Assembly: GCF_022664455.2 (NCBI RefSeq)
Contig: NZ_JAKRKC020000002.1
Span: forward strand, 1,612,001 to 1,676,000
Direction of reading: 5' to 3'
From: Actinomadura luzonensis
Lineage (GTDB): Bacteria > Actinomycetota > Actinomycetes > Streptosporangiales > Streptosporangiaceae
Length of the DNA stretch: 64,000 nt
Below the pieces are notes generated by a model. That model was given only the letters and a program-made list of their open reading frames with translations, searched no databases and was not told where the DNA came from. Position numbers and translations under genes: made by a program. Positions 46,788 to 55,219 of this stretch are shown here, in pieces; the first letter of the stretch is position 1; every line of letters starts with the position of its first letter.

Positions 46788-47602
46788 AGTTCGGCGTGCC
46801 GCTCGGGCTGCTGCACCCGGACGCGTGGAAGGACGTCGCGGTGGCGGCCGACGAGCTGGGCTTCGAGTCGGTGTGGCTGCCCGAGCACCTGGTCTTCGCC
46901 ACCGACCTGTCGCTCGCGGTCTATCCCGGGACCTCCGACCCCGGGATCACGCCTGGGACGCCGCTGTTCGACGCGCCCGCGTACCTGTGCTGGCTGGCCG
47001 CGTTCACCAGCAGGGTCAAGCTGGGCACGGCGGTGCAGCTGCTCGCGCTGCGGCACCCGTTCGTGTCGGCGCGCGCCTTCGCCACGCTGGACGTGGTGTC
47101 CGGCGGGCGGGCGGTGTGCGGGGTCGGGGCCGGGTGGTACCGGGGGGAGTGGGACGCGGCCGGGATCCCGTTCGAGACGCGCGGGGCGCGGCTGGACGAG
47201 GCGATCGCGGTCGTGCGGCGGCTGTGGAGCGAGCCGGTGGTCGCGCACGACGGGCGGTTCTACTCCTTCCCCGAGGTCGCCTTCGAGCCGAAGCCGGTGC
47301 AGCGGCGGCTGCCGGTGCTCGCGGGCGGGGAGTCGGCGGCGGCGCTGCGGCGCGCGGCCCGGCTCTGCGACGGGTGGATCAGCATGCCGCACACCCTGGA
47401 GTCGATCAAGCCGCAGCTCGACCGGCTGGGGGGAGGGGTGCCGGTGACCGCGCACGCGTACGGGCTGGGCCCGCCCGAGGAGGTGGCCGCCTGGGCGGCG
47501 CTCGGGGTGGAGCGGCTGATCGTGCGGCCCTGGACGCGCCGCCGCGACGCGGTCGCCGCCCTGACCGCCTTCGCCGGCCGCTACGGAGTCGGCGGCACCT
47601 GA
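46784..47602 (+). CDS. LLM-class F420-dependent oxidoreductase
   Basis: The 272-residue protein starts at GTG 46784, sharing GTGA with the ACAD stop, behind GCGGAGGTGG. VKFGVPLGLLHPDAWKDVAV, VWLPEHLVFATDLS and GVGAGWYRGEWDAAGIPF mark the F420-dependent LLM branch. Being last in the ACAD operon, it probably acts on the same acyl-CoA or its product. Three further LLM genes lie near 20 kb under a related palindrome. Confidence 0.84.
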   Translation: MKFGVPLGLLHPDAWKDVAVAADELGFESVWLPEHLVFATDLSLAVYPGTSDPGITPGTPLFDAPAYLCWLAAFTSRVKLGTAVQLLALRHPFVSARAFATLDVVSGGRAVCGVGAGWYRGEWDAAGIPFETRGARLDEAIAVVRRLWSEPVVAHDGRFYSFPEVAFEPKPVQRRLPVLAGGESAAALRRAARLCDGWISMPHTLESIKPQLDRLGGGVPVTAHAYGLGPPEEVAAWAALGVERLIVRPWTRRRDAVAALTAFAGRYGVGGT

Positions 47603-47657
47603 CCCCGGCCGGGCACCACCTCCGGCCGGTATCGCGCCGTGGGTCAGGCGCGGCGGG

Positions 47658-49802
47658 TCAGGCGCGGTGGCGGCCGCGGCGGCGGTGGCCGGTCGAGGTG
47701 GCGCTGATCGCGCCGACCAGCTCGCGCTCGTCGTGCCGGGCGTCGTGCCGTACGTCGTACCGGGCGTCGTACCGGGCGTCGTACCGGGCGTCGTACCGGG
47801 CGTCGTGCCGGCGGTCCTCGTGGCGCGGCGGGCGGGGGCTCGCCGGGTGGGACGGGCTCGGCGCGGTGGGGTTGGCCGGGCGAGGCGTGCCGCGGTGGCG
47901 GCGGCCCCGCGGCATCAGGTCCACCAGGTGCTCCTCGGCGGTCTGCTCCTGGCGGCGGCGACGCCCCCGGTAGCCGGCCGGGACCGGGGTGGGCGCGTCG
48001 AGGACGTCGCCGGTCCAGGCCGGGGCGAAGGCGTCGAACGTGCTGGTCGCCTCGGGGATGACGATCCGCTGGAACGGGCCCGTCTCGAAGACGAACGCGC
48101 CGGTGTCGGCGGGACCGGCCGCCGGCCGGGCCGGGCCGGCGTCGCGGATGCGCTGCATCGGCCCGGTGTCCCAGCACGGCTCGAACGGCCCGACGTCGAC
48201 CGGCTCGCCGAAGGCGTCGGCCTCGGCGGGCGTGTACCGGCCGGACGGGTACGGGCGCTCGACGGCGATGCCGGTGCGCGGGTCCGGCTGGGCGGCCCGG
48301 CGGCCCCGGGAGCGGCGCAGCGGCGCGGCGTCCGCGAACGGGTCGAACGGCCGGGTGTCCAGGATGCGCCGCACCTGCTCGGCGGCCGGGGCGTCGCTGC
48401 CCCTGCCGCCCGCCGCGACGAGGTCGGCCTCGGCCTTGGCCACCAGCTCGGCCTCGGCCGCGCTGACGGGGGAGGTGCCGACGGGGGAGGTGCCGGCGGC
48501 GACGATGTCGGCGTCGCCCCGGACGAAGGGGGTCTCGGCGGCGATGAGCTCGGCCGCGGCGAGGCTCGCCTCGGCGGCGGCGAACAGGTCGGCCTCGGTG
48601 GTGGCGGCGAGGTTGGCCTCGGCGGCCGCCGCGACCAGCTCGGTGACGGGTTCGAGCACGGGCTCGGCGGTCGGGTCGAGCGTGGGACGGCGGGTCCACA
48701 GGGGCGTGACGGCGGGCTTGGCGGCGCCGCGGCGCTTGCGGCGGCGTCCCCGCTGGGCCGGCGCCGGCCGGGGCGCGGGCGTGGCGGCGGCCACCGCGGC
48801 GCGGACCCGGTTCTGCCGGGTCTTGGCGACGGCGAGCAGCGCCAGCGCGGCCACGAGGGTGGAGCCGACCAGCGTCGGCGTGGCGATGACCGGGATCGGT
48901 CCAGTGGTGGCGGCGTCGGCGTGGGTGGGCAGGGGCTCGGCGGTGGCCGCGGTGGTGTCGGCGGTCGTCGGCTTGGCGTGCTTGCCCAGCTTGGCGGCCT
49001 GCCCGGTGGGGGCGGCGGAGGGAGCGGCCGCCGCGCCGATCTTGGTGCCGGTGGTCTGCCCAGCGGTCTGCCCGGTGGTCTGCTCGGCCCTCTTCTTGGG
49101 CGACGAGGTGACCTGGTCGGTCTTCCTCGGCGAGGTGCTGCCCTGCGTCTGCTTCTTGGCGGGGGCGGTGGGCCGGGTGGCGAGCGGGGGCCGCTGGCCG
49201 GACTGCTGCTCGGGCGTCTGCGGGATCATCGCGCTGAGCGAGCCGTCGGGCAGGTGCAGCACGCCGGTGGGCGGGCCGGCGTCGGGCGGCAGGGAGCCCT
49301 CGACCTCGGACTTCTTCTTGGCGGCTTTGGCGTCCAGGCGGGCCTTGAGCACGTCGGGGTAGCCGTAGCCGACGACCTTGCTGGTGTCACGTTCCTTGCG
49401 CTTGGCGACGCCGCCGTCGATGTTGCCCTCGATGGTGATGATCCGGTCGCCCTCGACGCGCAGCACCACTCCGACGTGGTCGATGCGGTCGATGCTGTCG
49501 GAGCCGCTCCAGTCGTAGAAGACGAACGCTCCCGGCTTGGGCTTCTTGCCCCAGGCGCCCTGCTCCTTGAACCACTTCGCGTGCTCGACGGTCCAGGCGA
49601 ACTGTCCCATCCACTCCTCGTAGCCGAGCTTGTGCGCGGCCCAGGAGAGGAACATGTCGCACCAGGGGGCGGAGGTGTAGTCGGCGTCGAACTCGACGTT
49701 CTTGCCGTACCAGTCGCCGAACTTGGTGTACGCGCCGGCCTTCTCGGCATAGCCGATCTGGCTCTGGAGCAGCTCGAGGAACTTGTGCGTCTCTGGCGTC
49801 AT
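47658..49802 (-). CDS. CHAP-domain cell-wall hydrolase with membrane helix and long repeat tail
   Basis: The 714-residue protein has an N-terminal CHAP amidase/endopeptidase domain with Cys48 in APWCDMF and His109 in DRIDHVGVV. A Lys/Thr/Gln-rich linker, one hydrophobic helix (TPTLVGSTLVAALALLAVA, about residues 315-335) and a long Arg/Ala-rich C-terminal part follow. There is no N-terminal signal peptide, so how the CHAP domain reaches the wall is unclear. The tail carries YDAR-type repeats. ATG 49802 gives the family-typical start MTPETHKFLE; an in-frame GTG at 49853 is possible. An MtrA-like box lies upstream. Confidence 0.82.
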   Translation of the reverse strand: MTPETHKFLELLQSQIGYAEKAGAYTKFGDWYGKNVEFDADYTSAPWCDMFLSWAAHKLGYEEWMGQFAWTVEHAKWFKEQGAWGKKPKPGAFVFYDWSGSDSIDRIDHVGVVLRVEGDRIITIEGNIDGGVAKRKERDTSKVVGYGYPDVLKARLDAKAAKKKSEVEGSLPPDAGPPTGVLHLPDGSLSAMIPQTPEQQSGQRPPLATRPTAPAKKQTQGSTSPRKTDQVTSSPKKRAEQTTGQTAGQTTGTKIGAAAAPSAAPTGQAAKLGKHAKPTTADTTAATAEPLPTHADAATTGPIPVIATPTLVGSTLVAALALLAVAKTRQNRVRAAVAAATPAPRPAPAQRGRRRKRRGAAKPAVTPLWTRRPTLDPTAEPVLEPVTELVAAAAEANLAATTEADLFAAAEASLAAAELIAAETPFVRGDADIVAAGTSPVGTSPVSAAEAELVAKAEADLVAAGGRGSDAPAAEQVRRILDTRPFDPFADAAPLRRSRGRRAAQPDPRTGIAVERPYPSGRYTPAEADAFGEPVDVGPFEPCWDTGPMQRIRDAGPARPAAGPADTGAFVFETGPFQRIVIPEATSTFDAFAPAWTGDVLDAPTPVPAGYRGRRRRQEQTAEEHLVDLMPRGRRHRGTPRPANPTAPSPSHPASPRPPRHEDRRHDARYDARYDARYDARYDVRHDARHDERELVGAISATSTGHRRRGRHRA
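47737..47810 (-). repeat. 12-bp tandem repeat coding YDAR units
   Basis: Perfect units CGGGCGTCGTAC occur at 47761-47796, with variants on both sides. They encode Tyr-Asp-Ala-Arg in the C-terminal tail of the CHAP protein. Copy number probably varies between strains. Confidence 0.8.
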
Positions 49803-49869
49803 GGAAGTATGCGGGCACCTTCCGGGCAAGACCGGTTTCGTCTCACGCAGCACTGGGTAAAGGAGCCAC

Positions 49870-49883
49870 CTGTGACTGGTGTG
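49870..49883 (-). promoter_or_regulatory. MtrA-like box upstream of the CHAP gene
   Basis: Read on the minus strand, GTCAC occurs twice with a 9-bp period (GTCACACCAGTCAC), which matches the direct-repeat pattern known for the response regulator MtrA. MtrA controls cell-wall hydrolases, and the next gene is a CHAP hydrolase 68 bp away. Confidence 0.55.
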
Positions 49884-50069
49884 ACAAAACCGGAGGCTTG
49901 TCGTCTACCGTGATGAAGCGAGGTTATCGCGTCGTAACCGCAGGGAAAGCACGCTCCAAGGGACGATCAAGCCTGTCTGGCAACGTAATCGCAGGTCAGG
50001 ATGCTGCCAGAAATGTCCGTACGAGCGCGGTTTAATCCAAAAAGATCTACCTGTCGCAAAGGTTAGGTC
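49884..50069. other. Rest of the intergenic region between the SDR and CHAP genes
   Basis: No gene is seen. GGTTA and TAACC arms separated by 8 bp (49922-49939) form a small palindrome of unknown meaning. I looked for a ydaO/c-di-AMP riboswitch, often found before wall hydrolases, but its conserved blocks are not recognisable. Confidence 0.5.
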
Positions 50070-50819
50070 TCAGTACCCCGCGCCCGTGAGCAGCCCGCCG
50101 TCCACGGTGAACTCGCTGCCCGTGCAGTAGCTGGACCGGTCCGAGGCCAGGAACGCCACCACGTGCGACACCTCCACCGGCTCCGCGAAGCGCTTGATCA
50201 CCATCGCCTTCACGAACGCCGCCGCGTCCACCTCCCGCGCCAGATCCGGGTCCTGCACCATGGGCGTGTTGATCGCCCCGGGATGCACGGAGTTGACCCG
50301 GATGCCGAGCCGGGCCAGCTCCCGCGCCGCCGACTTCGTGACCCCGCGCAGCCCGAACTTCGAGGCCGCGTACGCCGACAGCCCCTCCGCGCCGATGAGG
50401 CCCTCGATGGAGGAGATGTTGACGATCGAGCCCCCGCCGGCCGCGCGCATGGGCTCGATCACGGACCTGATCCCCAGCCAGGCGCCCTTGAGGTTGACGC
50501 CGAGGATCAGGTCGAAGTCCTCGGGCGGCATGTCGGCGATGCGGCCGTAACGCAGGATGCCGGCGTTGTTGACCAGCACGTCCAGCTGGCCGTGCAGCGC
50601 CGTCGCGGTGCCCACGGCCTGCTCCCACGCGGCCGGGTCGCGCACGTCGTGCCGCACGTAGGCGGCCCCGGTCTCCTCGGCCAGCGCCTTGCCCTCCTCG
50701 TCCCGCACGTCACCGAAGACCACCCGGGCGCCCTCGGCCAGGAACAGCCGCACGTGCGCCGCCCCCATGCCCCGCGCCCCGCCGGTGATCAGCGCGACCT
50801 TGCCGTCAAGCAGCCCCAT
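50070..50819 (-). CDS. Short-chain dehydrogenase/reductase
   Basis: The 249-residue classical SDR has the cofactor motif TGGARGMGAAH, NNAG in VLVNNAGIL, the catalytic Ser in NISSIEG and the YAASK active site. The acidic residue in FGDVRDEEG after the second strand favours NAD. It overlaps the upstream synthetase by 14 bp and ends the five-gene operon that begins at 55205. It probably oxidises a hydroxyacyl intermediate or steroid-like alcohol. Confidence 0.88.
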   Translation of the reverse strand: MGLLDGKVALITGGARGMGAAHVRLFLAEGARVVFGDVRDEEGKALAEETGAAYVRHDVRDPAAWEQAVGTATALHGQLDVLVNNAGILRYGRIADMPPEDFDLILGVNLKGAWLGIRSVIEPMRAAGGGSIVNISSIEGLIGAEGLSAYAASKFGLRGVTKSAARELARLGIRVNSVHPGAINTPMVQDPDLAREVDAAAFVKAMVIKRFAEPVEVSHVVAFLASDRSSYCTGSEFTVDGGLLTGAGY

Positions 50820-52944
50820 GACGTCCTCCTGCCGCGACGGCCGCCGCGGCCGCCTCCATCGATCGGTAGAGCGGGATGCCCGCCGCCGTGGCGATCCGGC
50901 GGACCTCGTCCTCGACGCCCGGGGGCGCGCACTCGCCGTTCCTGGTGACCAGCGTGAACCTGGTCCGCGGCAGCCCCTCCTGGGCGGCGGCCAGCGCCCG
51001 CGCGTAGCCGCGCAGGGCCTCGGGCGCGTCGCCGTAGGTGAAGAACGCCTGCACATTGACGTGCGCCACCACGTCCCGGTACGCCCGGCGCCGCAGGATC
51101 GCCGCCACCACGTCCGGCACCAGCCCCGGCCGCCCGCGCGGGCCCACCGGCACCTCCAGCGGGTTGCCGGAGGCCGGCACGCCGAGCTCGCGCAGCTCGC
51201 CCGCGACCTCGCCGGGCAGCGGGTCCAGGCGCACCCCGGCGGCGTCGAACGCGTCGGCCGCCAGCACGCTCGCGCCGCCGCTCGGCCCCACCACGAGCAC
51301 CCCGTCCCCGCCGGGCGCGCGGCCCCCGTGCGCCTGGAGGTAGGCGAGCGCGCCGATGAGGTCGTCCTGGCTGGACACCAGGGCCGCGCCGGCCTGCTCG
51401 GCGACCGCCTCCCACACCCGCCGGTCGCTGACCAGGCCGCCCGTGTGCGAGGCGGCGGCGGCCCGGCCCTGCCCGGTGCGCCCGCCGACCAGCAGCACGA
51501 CCGGCCGGTCCAGCGCGCGCAGCGCCTCGAAGAGCCGCCGCCCGTCGCGCGGGTCCTCCAGGTACAGGCCCACGGCCCGCGTCTCGGGGTCGCCGACCAG
51601 CCAGCGCAGCAGCTCGGCGGGGGTGACGTCGGCGGCGTTCCCGACCGTGACGACCCGGCTGAACGCCAGGCCGCGCCGCTCCCCGACCTTGATCACCTCG
51701 CCGGCGAGCCCGCCGCTCTGCGAGATCAGCGCCACCGAGCCCGGGGGTCCCATCCCGCCGCCCACGAACGTCTGCCGGCCGCGCGGGCAGTAGACGCCCA
51801 TGCAGTTCGGCCCGAGCAGGCGCGTCCCGGCCGCGCGGGCGGCGGCGGCCAGCTCCTCCTCCAGCCCGGCGCGGCCCGCCTCGCCGAACCCGCCGCTCAT
51901 CACCTGGACGAACGGCACGCCCGCCGCCTGCCCGACTACCTCGGCGCAGCGCTCGGCGGGCACCGCGACCAGCGCGTAGTCCACGTCCGCCGCCGCGAGC
52001 GAGGGCACGGCCGGGACACCCGCCACCTCCGCCGCCCGCGGGTGCACCGCGACCAGCGGCACCCCGGCGGCCCGGTAGAAGTCGAGGAACATGTTCCCGA
52101 AGTTCGGCCGCGTGGCGGAGGCTCCGACGACGGCCACCGCCCGCGGCTCGAACAGCGGCAGGAAATCGGCCGTGACCAGGTCGTGAGAGGGGGGCGGCGC
52201 GGCCGTGGGGAGGTACCGGGCGTCGACCGCCGTCACCCCGTCCCCCGTCGCGATCACCGGGTTCAGCTCGAACTCGCCCAGCTCCAGCCGCTCCCAGAGC
52301 CCGCCGGCGCCGCCGACCGTCAGCAGCAGCTCGACCAGCGCCGCCACGTCGACCGGCGGCCGGCCCCGGCCCCCGCCGAGCAGCGGTGCCGCGCGCAGCG
52401 AGCCCAGCATGGCCCGGGCGTCGCGCTCCGACACCGGGCACAGCCGCAGCGCCGTGTCGCGCAGCGTCTCCGTCCACACCCCGCCCAGCCCGGCGAGCAG
52501 CACCGGCCCGAACGCCGGGTCCCGCACCAGGCCCACGATCAGCTCGACCCCGGCCGCCGCCTGCTCCTCCACCAGGAACCCGGCGAGCCCCGGCACCCGC
52601 GCCCGCATCCGGGCCGCCGCCGCCGGCAGGTCCGCCGCGCGCAGCCCGAGCTCCACCGCCCCGGCCTCCGACTTGTGCACCAGCCCCGGCCCGAACGCCT
52701 TCAGCACCAGCGGCTCGGCCAGCTCCCTCGCGGCCCGGAAGTCCGGCAGGTCGCGCGCGACCACCACGCCGCGCGGCACCGGCACCCCGGCCTCACGCAG
52801 CAGCGCCTTCACTTCGTGCTCGTGAACGTGGACCGCGCGGGCCTCGTGGACGCCGGCCCCGTGGACCTCGGCCCCGTGGGCATCGGTCTCGTGGACCTCG
52901 GCCCCGTGGGCATCGGTCTCGTGGACGTGCTCGGGCGCGCTCAC
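50806..52944 (-). CDS. ADP-forming acyl-CoA synthetase (ACD family, fused subunits)
   Basis: The 712-residue protein has an ATP-grasp part first (residues about 45-240: VKALLREAGVPVPRGVVVAR, KAFGPGLVHKSEAGAVELGL). CoA-binding and succinyl-CoA-ligase-like parts follow (VAVVGASATRPNFGNMFLDF; LISQSGGLAGEVI; AASHTGGLV). These enzymes interconvert acyl-CoA plus ADP with acid plus ATP. The His-rich N-terminus (repeated HETDAHGAEV) is an odd extension. The GTG start shares GTGA with the AMP-ligase stop. Having two different acid-activating chemistries in one operon is notable. Confidence 0.87.
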   Translation of the reverse strand: MSAPEHVHETDAHGAEVHETDAHGAEVHGAGVHEARAVHVHEHEVKALLREAGVPVPRGVVVARDLPDFRAARELAEPLVLKAFGPGLVHKSEAGAVELGLRAADLPAAAARMRARVPGLAGFLVEEQAAAGVELIVGLVRDPAFGPVLLAGLGGVWTETLRDTALRLCPVSERDARAMLGSLRAAPLLGGGRGRPPVDVAALVELLLTVGGAGGLWERLELGEFELNPVIATGDGVTAVDARYLPTAAPPPSHDLVTADFLPLFEPRAVAVVGASATRPNFGNMFLDFYRAAGVPLVAVHPRAAEVAGVPAVPSLAAADVDYALVAVPAERCAEVVGQAAGVPFVQVMSGGFGEAGRAGLEEELAAAARAAGTRLLGPNCMGVYCPRGRQTFVGGGMGPPGSVALISQSGGLAGEVIKVGERRGLAFSRVVTVGNAADVTPAELLRWLVGDPETRAVGLYLEDPRDGRRLFEALRALDRPVVLLVGGRTGQGRAAAASHTGGLVSDRRVWEAVAEQAGAALVSSQDDLIGALAYLQAHGGRAPGGDGVLVVGPSGGASVLAADAFDAAGVRLDPLPGEVAGELRELGVPASGNPLEVPVGPRGRPGLVPDVVAAILRRRAYRDVVAHVNVQAFFTYGDAPEALRGYARALAAAQEGLPRTRFTLVTRNGECAPPGVEDEVRRIATAAGIPLYRSMEAAAAAVAAGGRHGAA
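52861..52920 (-). repeat. Perfect 30-bp tandem duplication in the synthetase N-terminus
   Basis: Positions 52861-52890 and 52891-52920 are identical. Read on the minus strand they encode two copies of HETDAHGAEV, part of a His-rich leader before the ATP-grasp domain. The identity suggests a recent event. Confidence 0.9.
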
Positions 52945-54461
52945 CCGAGCAGGTGCCCGTACTGGTCGCGGATGGCCTTGCGCAGCAGCTTGCCCGGCCC
53001 GCCGCCGGCGTCCTGCGCGTGCGGCAGCTCGTCGGCGACCACGATGCGGTCGGGACGCTGGTGCGCCGGCAGGGTGTCGGCCAGCGCCAGGGCGATCTTC
53101 GAGGCGTCCAGCGAGTGCCCGGCGCGCGGCACGACGGCCAGCAGGACGCGCTGCTCGGCGGCCCCCTCCGGCACCCCGACGGCGCCGGCCTCGGCCACGC
53201 CGTCCAGCGCGGAGGCGGCCTCCTCGACCGCGACCGGCTGCGTCCACACGCCGCCCTTGAGTATGGCGTCCTCGCGGCGGCCCAGCACCCGCAGCACGCC
53301 GTCGGCGGAGACCGTGCCGAGGTCGCCGCCGACGTACCACTCGCCGCGCAGCACCTCCGCCGTCCGCTCCGGCAGGCCGTCGTAGCCCGCCATGCGGTGC
53401 GGCCCGGCCAGGTTGATCTCGCCGACCTCGTCGATCACCCGGCGGCCCTGCGGGTCGGTGACACGGACGGCGTTGCCGGTGCGGGCGCGGCCGGAGGAGC
53501 CGAGCGGCGTCGAGCCGTCGTCCACCCGGCCCATGCACGTGTAGGGCGCCTCGGTCTGCCCGTAGTAGGCGTACACGCCCGCCTGCGGCAGCCTGGCCTT
53601 GATCCGGTCCAGCATGGCGGCGGTCAGCGGCTCGCCGCCCAGCATGATCACCTGGATGGACGACAGGTCCACGTCCTCGTGCTCCGGCGAGCCGAGCAGC
53701 GCCGCGTAGAACGACGGGATCTGCGACACGTGCGTGACCCGCTCGCGCGGCACGACGCGCAGGAAGTTCGCCGGCCCCCAGTCCTGCTCCAGCACCAGGC
53801 GCATGCCGGCGTACAGGGCGGGGCCGACGATGGCGGGGAAGCCGATGCCCCAGATGATCGCGCCGGTGCCGAACACCGAGTCGGGGCCGCGCGGCACGTC
53901 CAGCCAGATCTGCGCGGTGGCCAGCGAGGAGGCGTGCGTGTGCGTCACGGCCTTCGGCAGGCCGGTGGTGCCGGAGGTGTAGTAGAGGGCGAGCGGGTCG
54001 TCGTGGAACCCGGCGAGCGGCGGCTCCTCGTCGGAGCCGTGGACCAGCTCGCGGGCGTCGATCCACCGGGTGACGTGCGGCAGCGACCCCTTGATCCGCT
54101 CGACCGTCGCGGCCACGGTCGCGTCGTACACGAAGGCCGTGCAGCCGGAGGCGGCGACCACGTCGCGCAGCGTCTCCGCCGTCCAGTACGGGTTCAGCGC
54201 CGCCGTCACCGCCCCGATCTTGGCCTGCGCCAGGTAGACCTCGGCCACCAGCAGCGTCTCGTTGAGCAGCGCCGCCACCCGCCGGCCGGGGCCGAGACCG
54301 GCCGCGAGCAGGGCGTTGGCGCGGCGGTTGACGTTGCGGTTCAGCTCGTCGTAGGTGAAGCTGCGCTCGCCGCAGTACGTCAGCGCCACCCGGTCGGGGG
54401 TGCGCATCGCGGCGGCGGTCAGGATCGCGTGGCCGTAGTTGCCGTACGGTGCTCGTGCCAT
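52941..54461 (-). CDS. AMP-forming acyl-CoA synthetase/ligase
   Basis: The 506-residue ANL-superfamily enzyme has the phosphate loop LYYTSGTTGLPKAV, the motif YAYYGQTEAPYT and the C-terminal catalytic lysine in GGGPGKLLRKAIRDQ. It activates a carboxylic acid to its CoA ester through an acyl-AMP. The start is placed at ATG 54461, 6 nt after GTGGAGG; an upstream in-frame codon at 54476 is less likely. It lies 37 bp behind the VOC gene in the operon from 55205. Confidence 0.88.
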   Translation of the reverse strand: MARAPYGNYGHAILTAAAMRTPDRVALTYCGERSFTYDELNRNVNRRANALLAAGLGPGRRVAALLNETLLVAEVYLAQAKIGAVTAALNPYWTAETLRDVVAASGCTAFVYDATVAATVERIKGSLPHVTRWIDARELVHGSDEEPPLAGFHDDPLALYYTSGTTGLPKAVTHTHASSLATAQIWLDVPRGPDSVFGTGAIIWGIGFPAIVGPALYAGMRLVLEQDWGPANFLRVVPRERVTHVSQIPSFYAALLGSPEHEDVDLSSIQVIMLGGEPLTAAMLDRIKARLPQAGVYAYYGQTEAPYTCMGRVDDGSTPLGSSGRARTGNAVRVTDPQGRRVIDEVGEINLAGPHRMAGYDGLPERTAEVLRGEWYVGGDLGTVSADGVLRVLGRREDAILKGGVWTQPVAVEEAASALDGVAEAGAVGVPEGAAEQRVLLAVVPRAGHSLDASKIALALADTLPAHQRPDRIVVADELPHAQDAGGGPGKLLRKAIRDQYGHLLG

Positions 54462-54498
54462 GGGGGGTGCCTCCACATCAGTAGCGGCTCGGTGCGGC

Positions 54499-54822
54499 TC
54501 AGAGGGGCGAATAGAGCACGAAGACGTTCCCTGAGGGGTCGCGCAGCACGGCCCGCCGCTCGTGCGGCCCGTCCTCGGGCGCCCGCACGACCTCGGCCCC
54601 GCGCGCCGCCAGCTCCCGCACGCTCTCCCGCACGTCGGCCACCTTGTACGACGGCGCCGCCCCGGCCGTGACGTGCTCGGCGGGCCCGGCCAGCGCCACC
54701 GTGACCCCGCCCCCGTCCAGCGCGGCGAACCGGTCGCCGTCGCGGAACTTGACCGGCAGCCCGTAGAAGGCGATCGCCTCGTCCAGGTCGGCGACCGGGA
54801 TCAGCACGTTCCCCAGCTTCAC
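54499..54822 (-). CDS. VOC-superfamily (glyoxalase/bleomycin-resistance fold) protein
   Basis: The 107-residue single VOC module starts at GTG 54822 (VKLGNVLIPVADLDEAIAFY) behind GGAGG and ends with RDPSGNVFVLYSPL. The usual metal ligands are only partly visible. It may be a lyase, isomerase or binding protein acting on a pathway intermediate, such as a methylmalonyl-CoA-epimerase-like step. GTGA overlap ties it to the Zn-ribbon gene. Function is inferred only from context. Confidence 0.75.
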   Translation of the reverse strand: MKLGNVLIPVADLDEAIAFYGLPVKFRDGDRFAALDGGGVTVALAGPAEHVTAGAAPSYKVADVRESVRELAARGAEVVRAPEDGPHERRAVLRDPSGNVFVLYSPL

Positions 54823-55205
54823 GCGGGCCTCCAATGCGGTAACTCGTCCACGAACGTCACCCGTACCGGCATCCCGACGCGGACCTCCTCGGGGGCGCAC
54901 CCCACGATGTGCCCGAACGCCCGCACGCCCGCCGCCAGGTCCACCCACGCCATCACGTACGGCTCCCGTCCCTGGTAGCCGGGCGCGAACGACCGGTGCA
55001 CGACGGTGAAGGTGTGCACCTCACCCGTGCCGGCCACCGGCTCGAACGCCAGCTCGCCGCTCCCGCACCACGGGCACGCCGCCTCGGGGAGCTGCACCCA
55101 CCGGCCGCAGCCCGCGCAGCGCTGCACGACCAGCTCGCCCCGCCGGCAGGCGTCCTGGTACGCGGCCCAGGCGGCGGGCTGGTCGGTGGAGGTGTCGGCG
55201 CTCAT
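54819..55205 (-). CDS. Zn-ribbon/OB-fold (DUF35) acyl-CoA-associated protein
   Basis: The 128-residue protein has an N-terminal rubredoxin-like zinc ribbon (QRCAGCGRW, then ACPWCGSG) and a DUF35 OB-fold (VHTFTVVHRSFAPGYQGREP). DUF35 proteins pair with thiolases, hydratases or aldolases acting on CoA esters, for example ChsH2 and Ltp2 partners in steroid side-chain breakdown. No thiolase gene is adjacent, so the partner may be elsewhere. It is first in a five-gene operon, 8 nt after a TAGCTT -10 box that overlaps palindrome B. Confidence 0.86.
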   Translation of the reverse strand: MSADTSTDQPAAWAAYQDACRRGELVVQRCAGCGRWVQLPEAACPWCGSGELAFEPVAGTGEVHTFTVVHRSFAPGYQGREPYVMAWVDLAAGVRAFGHIVGCAPEEVRVGMPVRVTFVDELPHWRPA

Positions 55206-55213
55206 CGCTTGCC

Positions 55214-55219
55214 AAGCTA
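55214..55219 (-). promoter_or_regulatory. -10 box TAGCTT of the Zn-ribbon operon
   Basis: TAGCTT on the minus strand ends 8 nt before ATG 55205. It shares bases with palindrome B in the same register as TAGGTT with palindrome A at 44646. Confidence 0.5.

Noticed and set aside
47737..47810. Short regular repeats that could be mistaken for a CRISPR array
   Set aside because: Units are 12 bp, contiguous with no spacers, and in frame in a coding sequence.
49884..50069. Riboswitch (ydaO/c-di-AMP type) before the CHAP gene
   Set aside because: Location suggested it, but the conserved sequence blocks could not be found in this stretch.
52945..54066. Apparent extension of the ADP-forming synthetase frame through the AMP-ligase gene
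   Set aside because: That part is a shadow frame of the ligase gene; a GTG at 52944 overlapping the ligase stop is the natural start.
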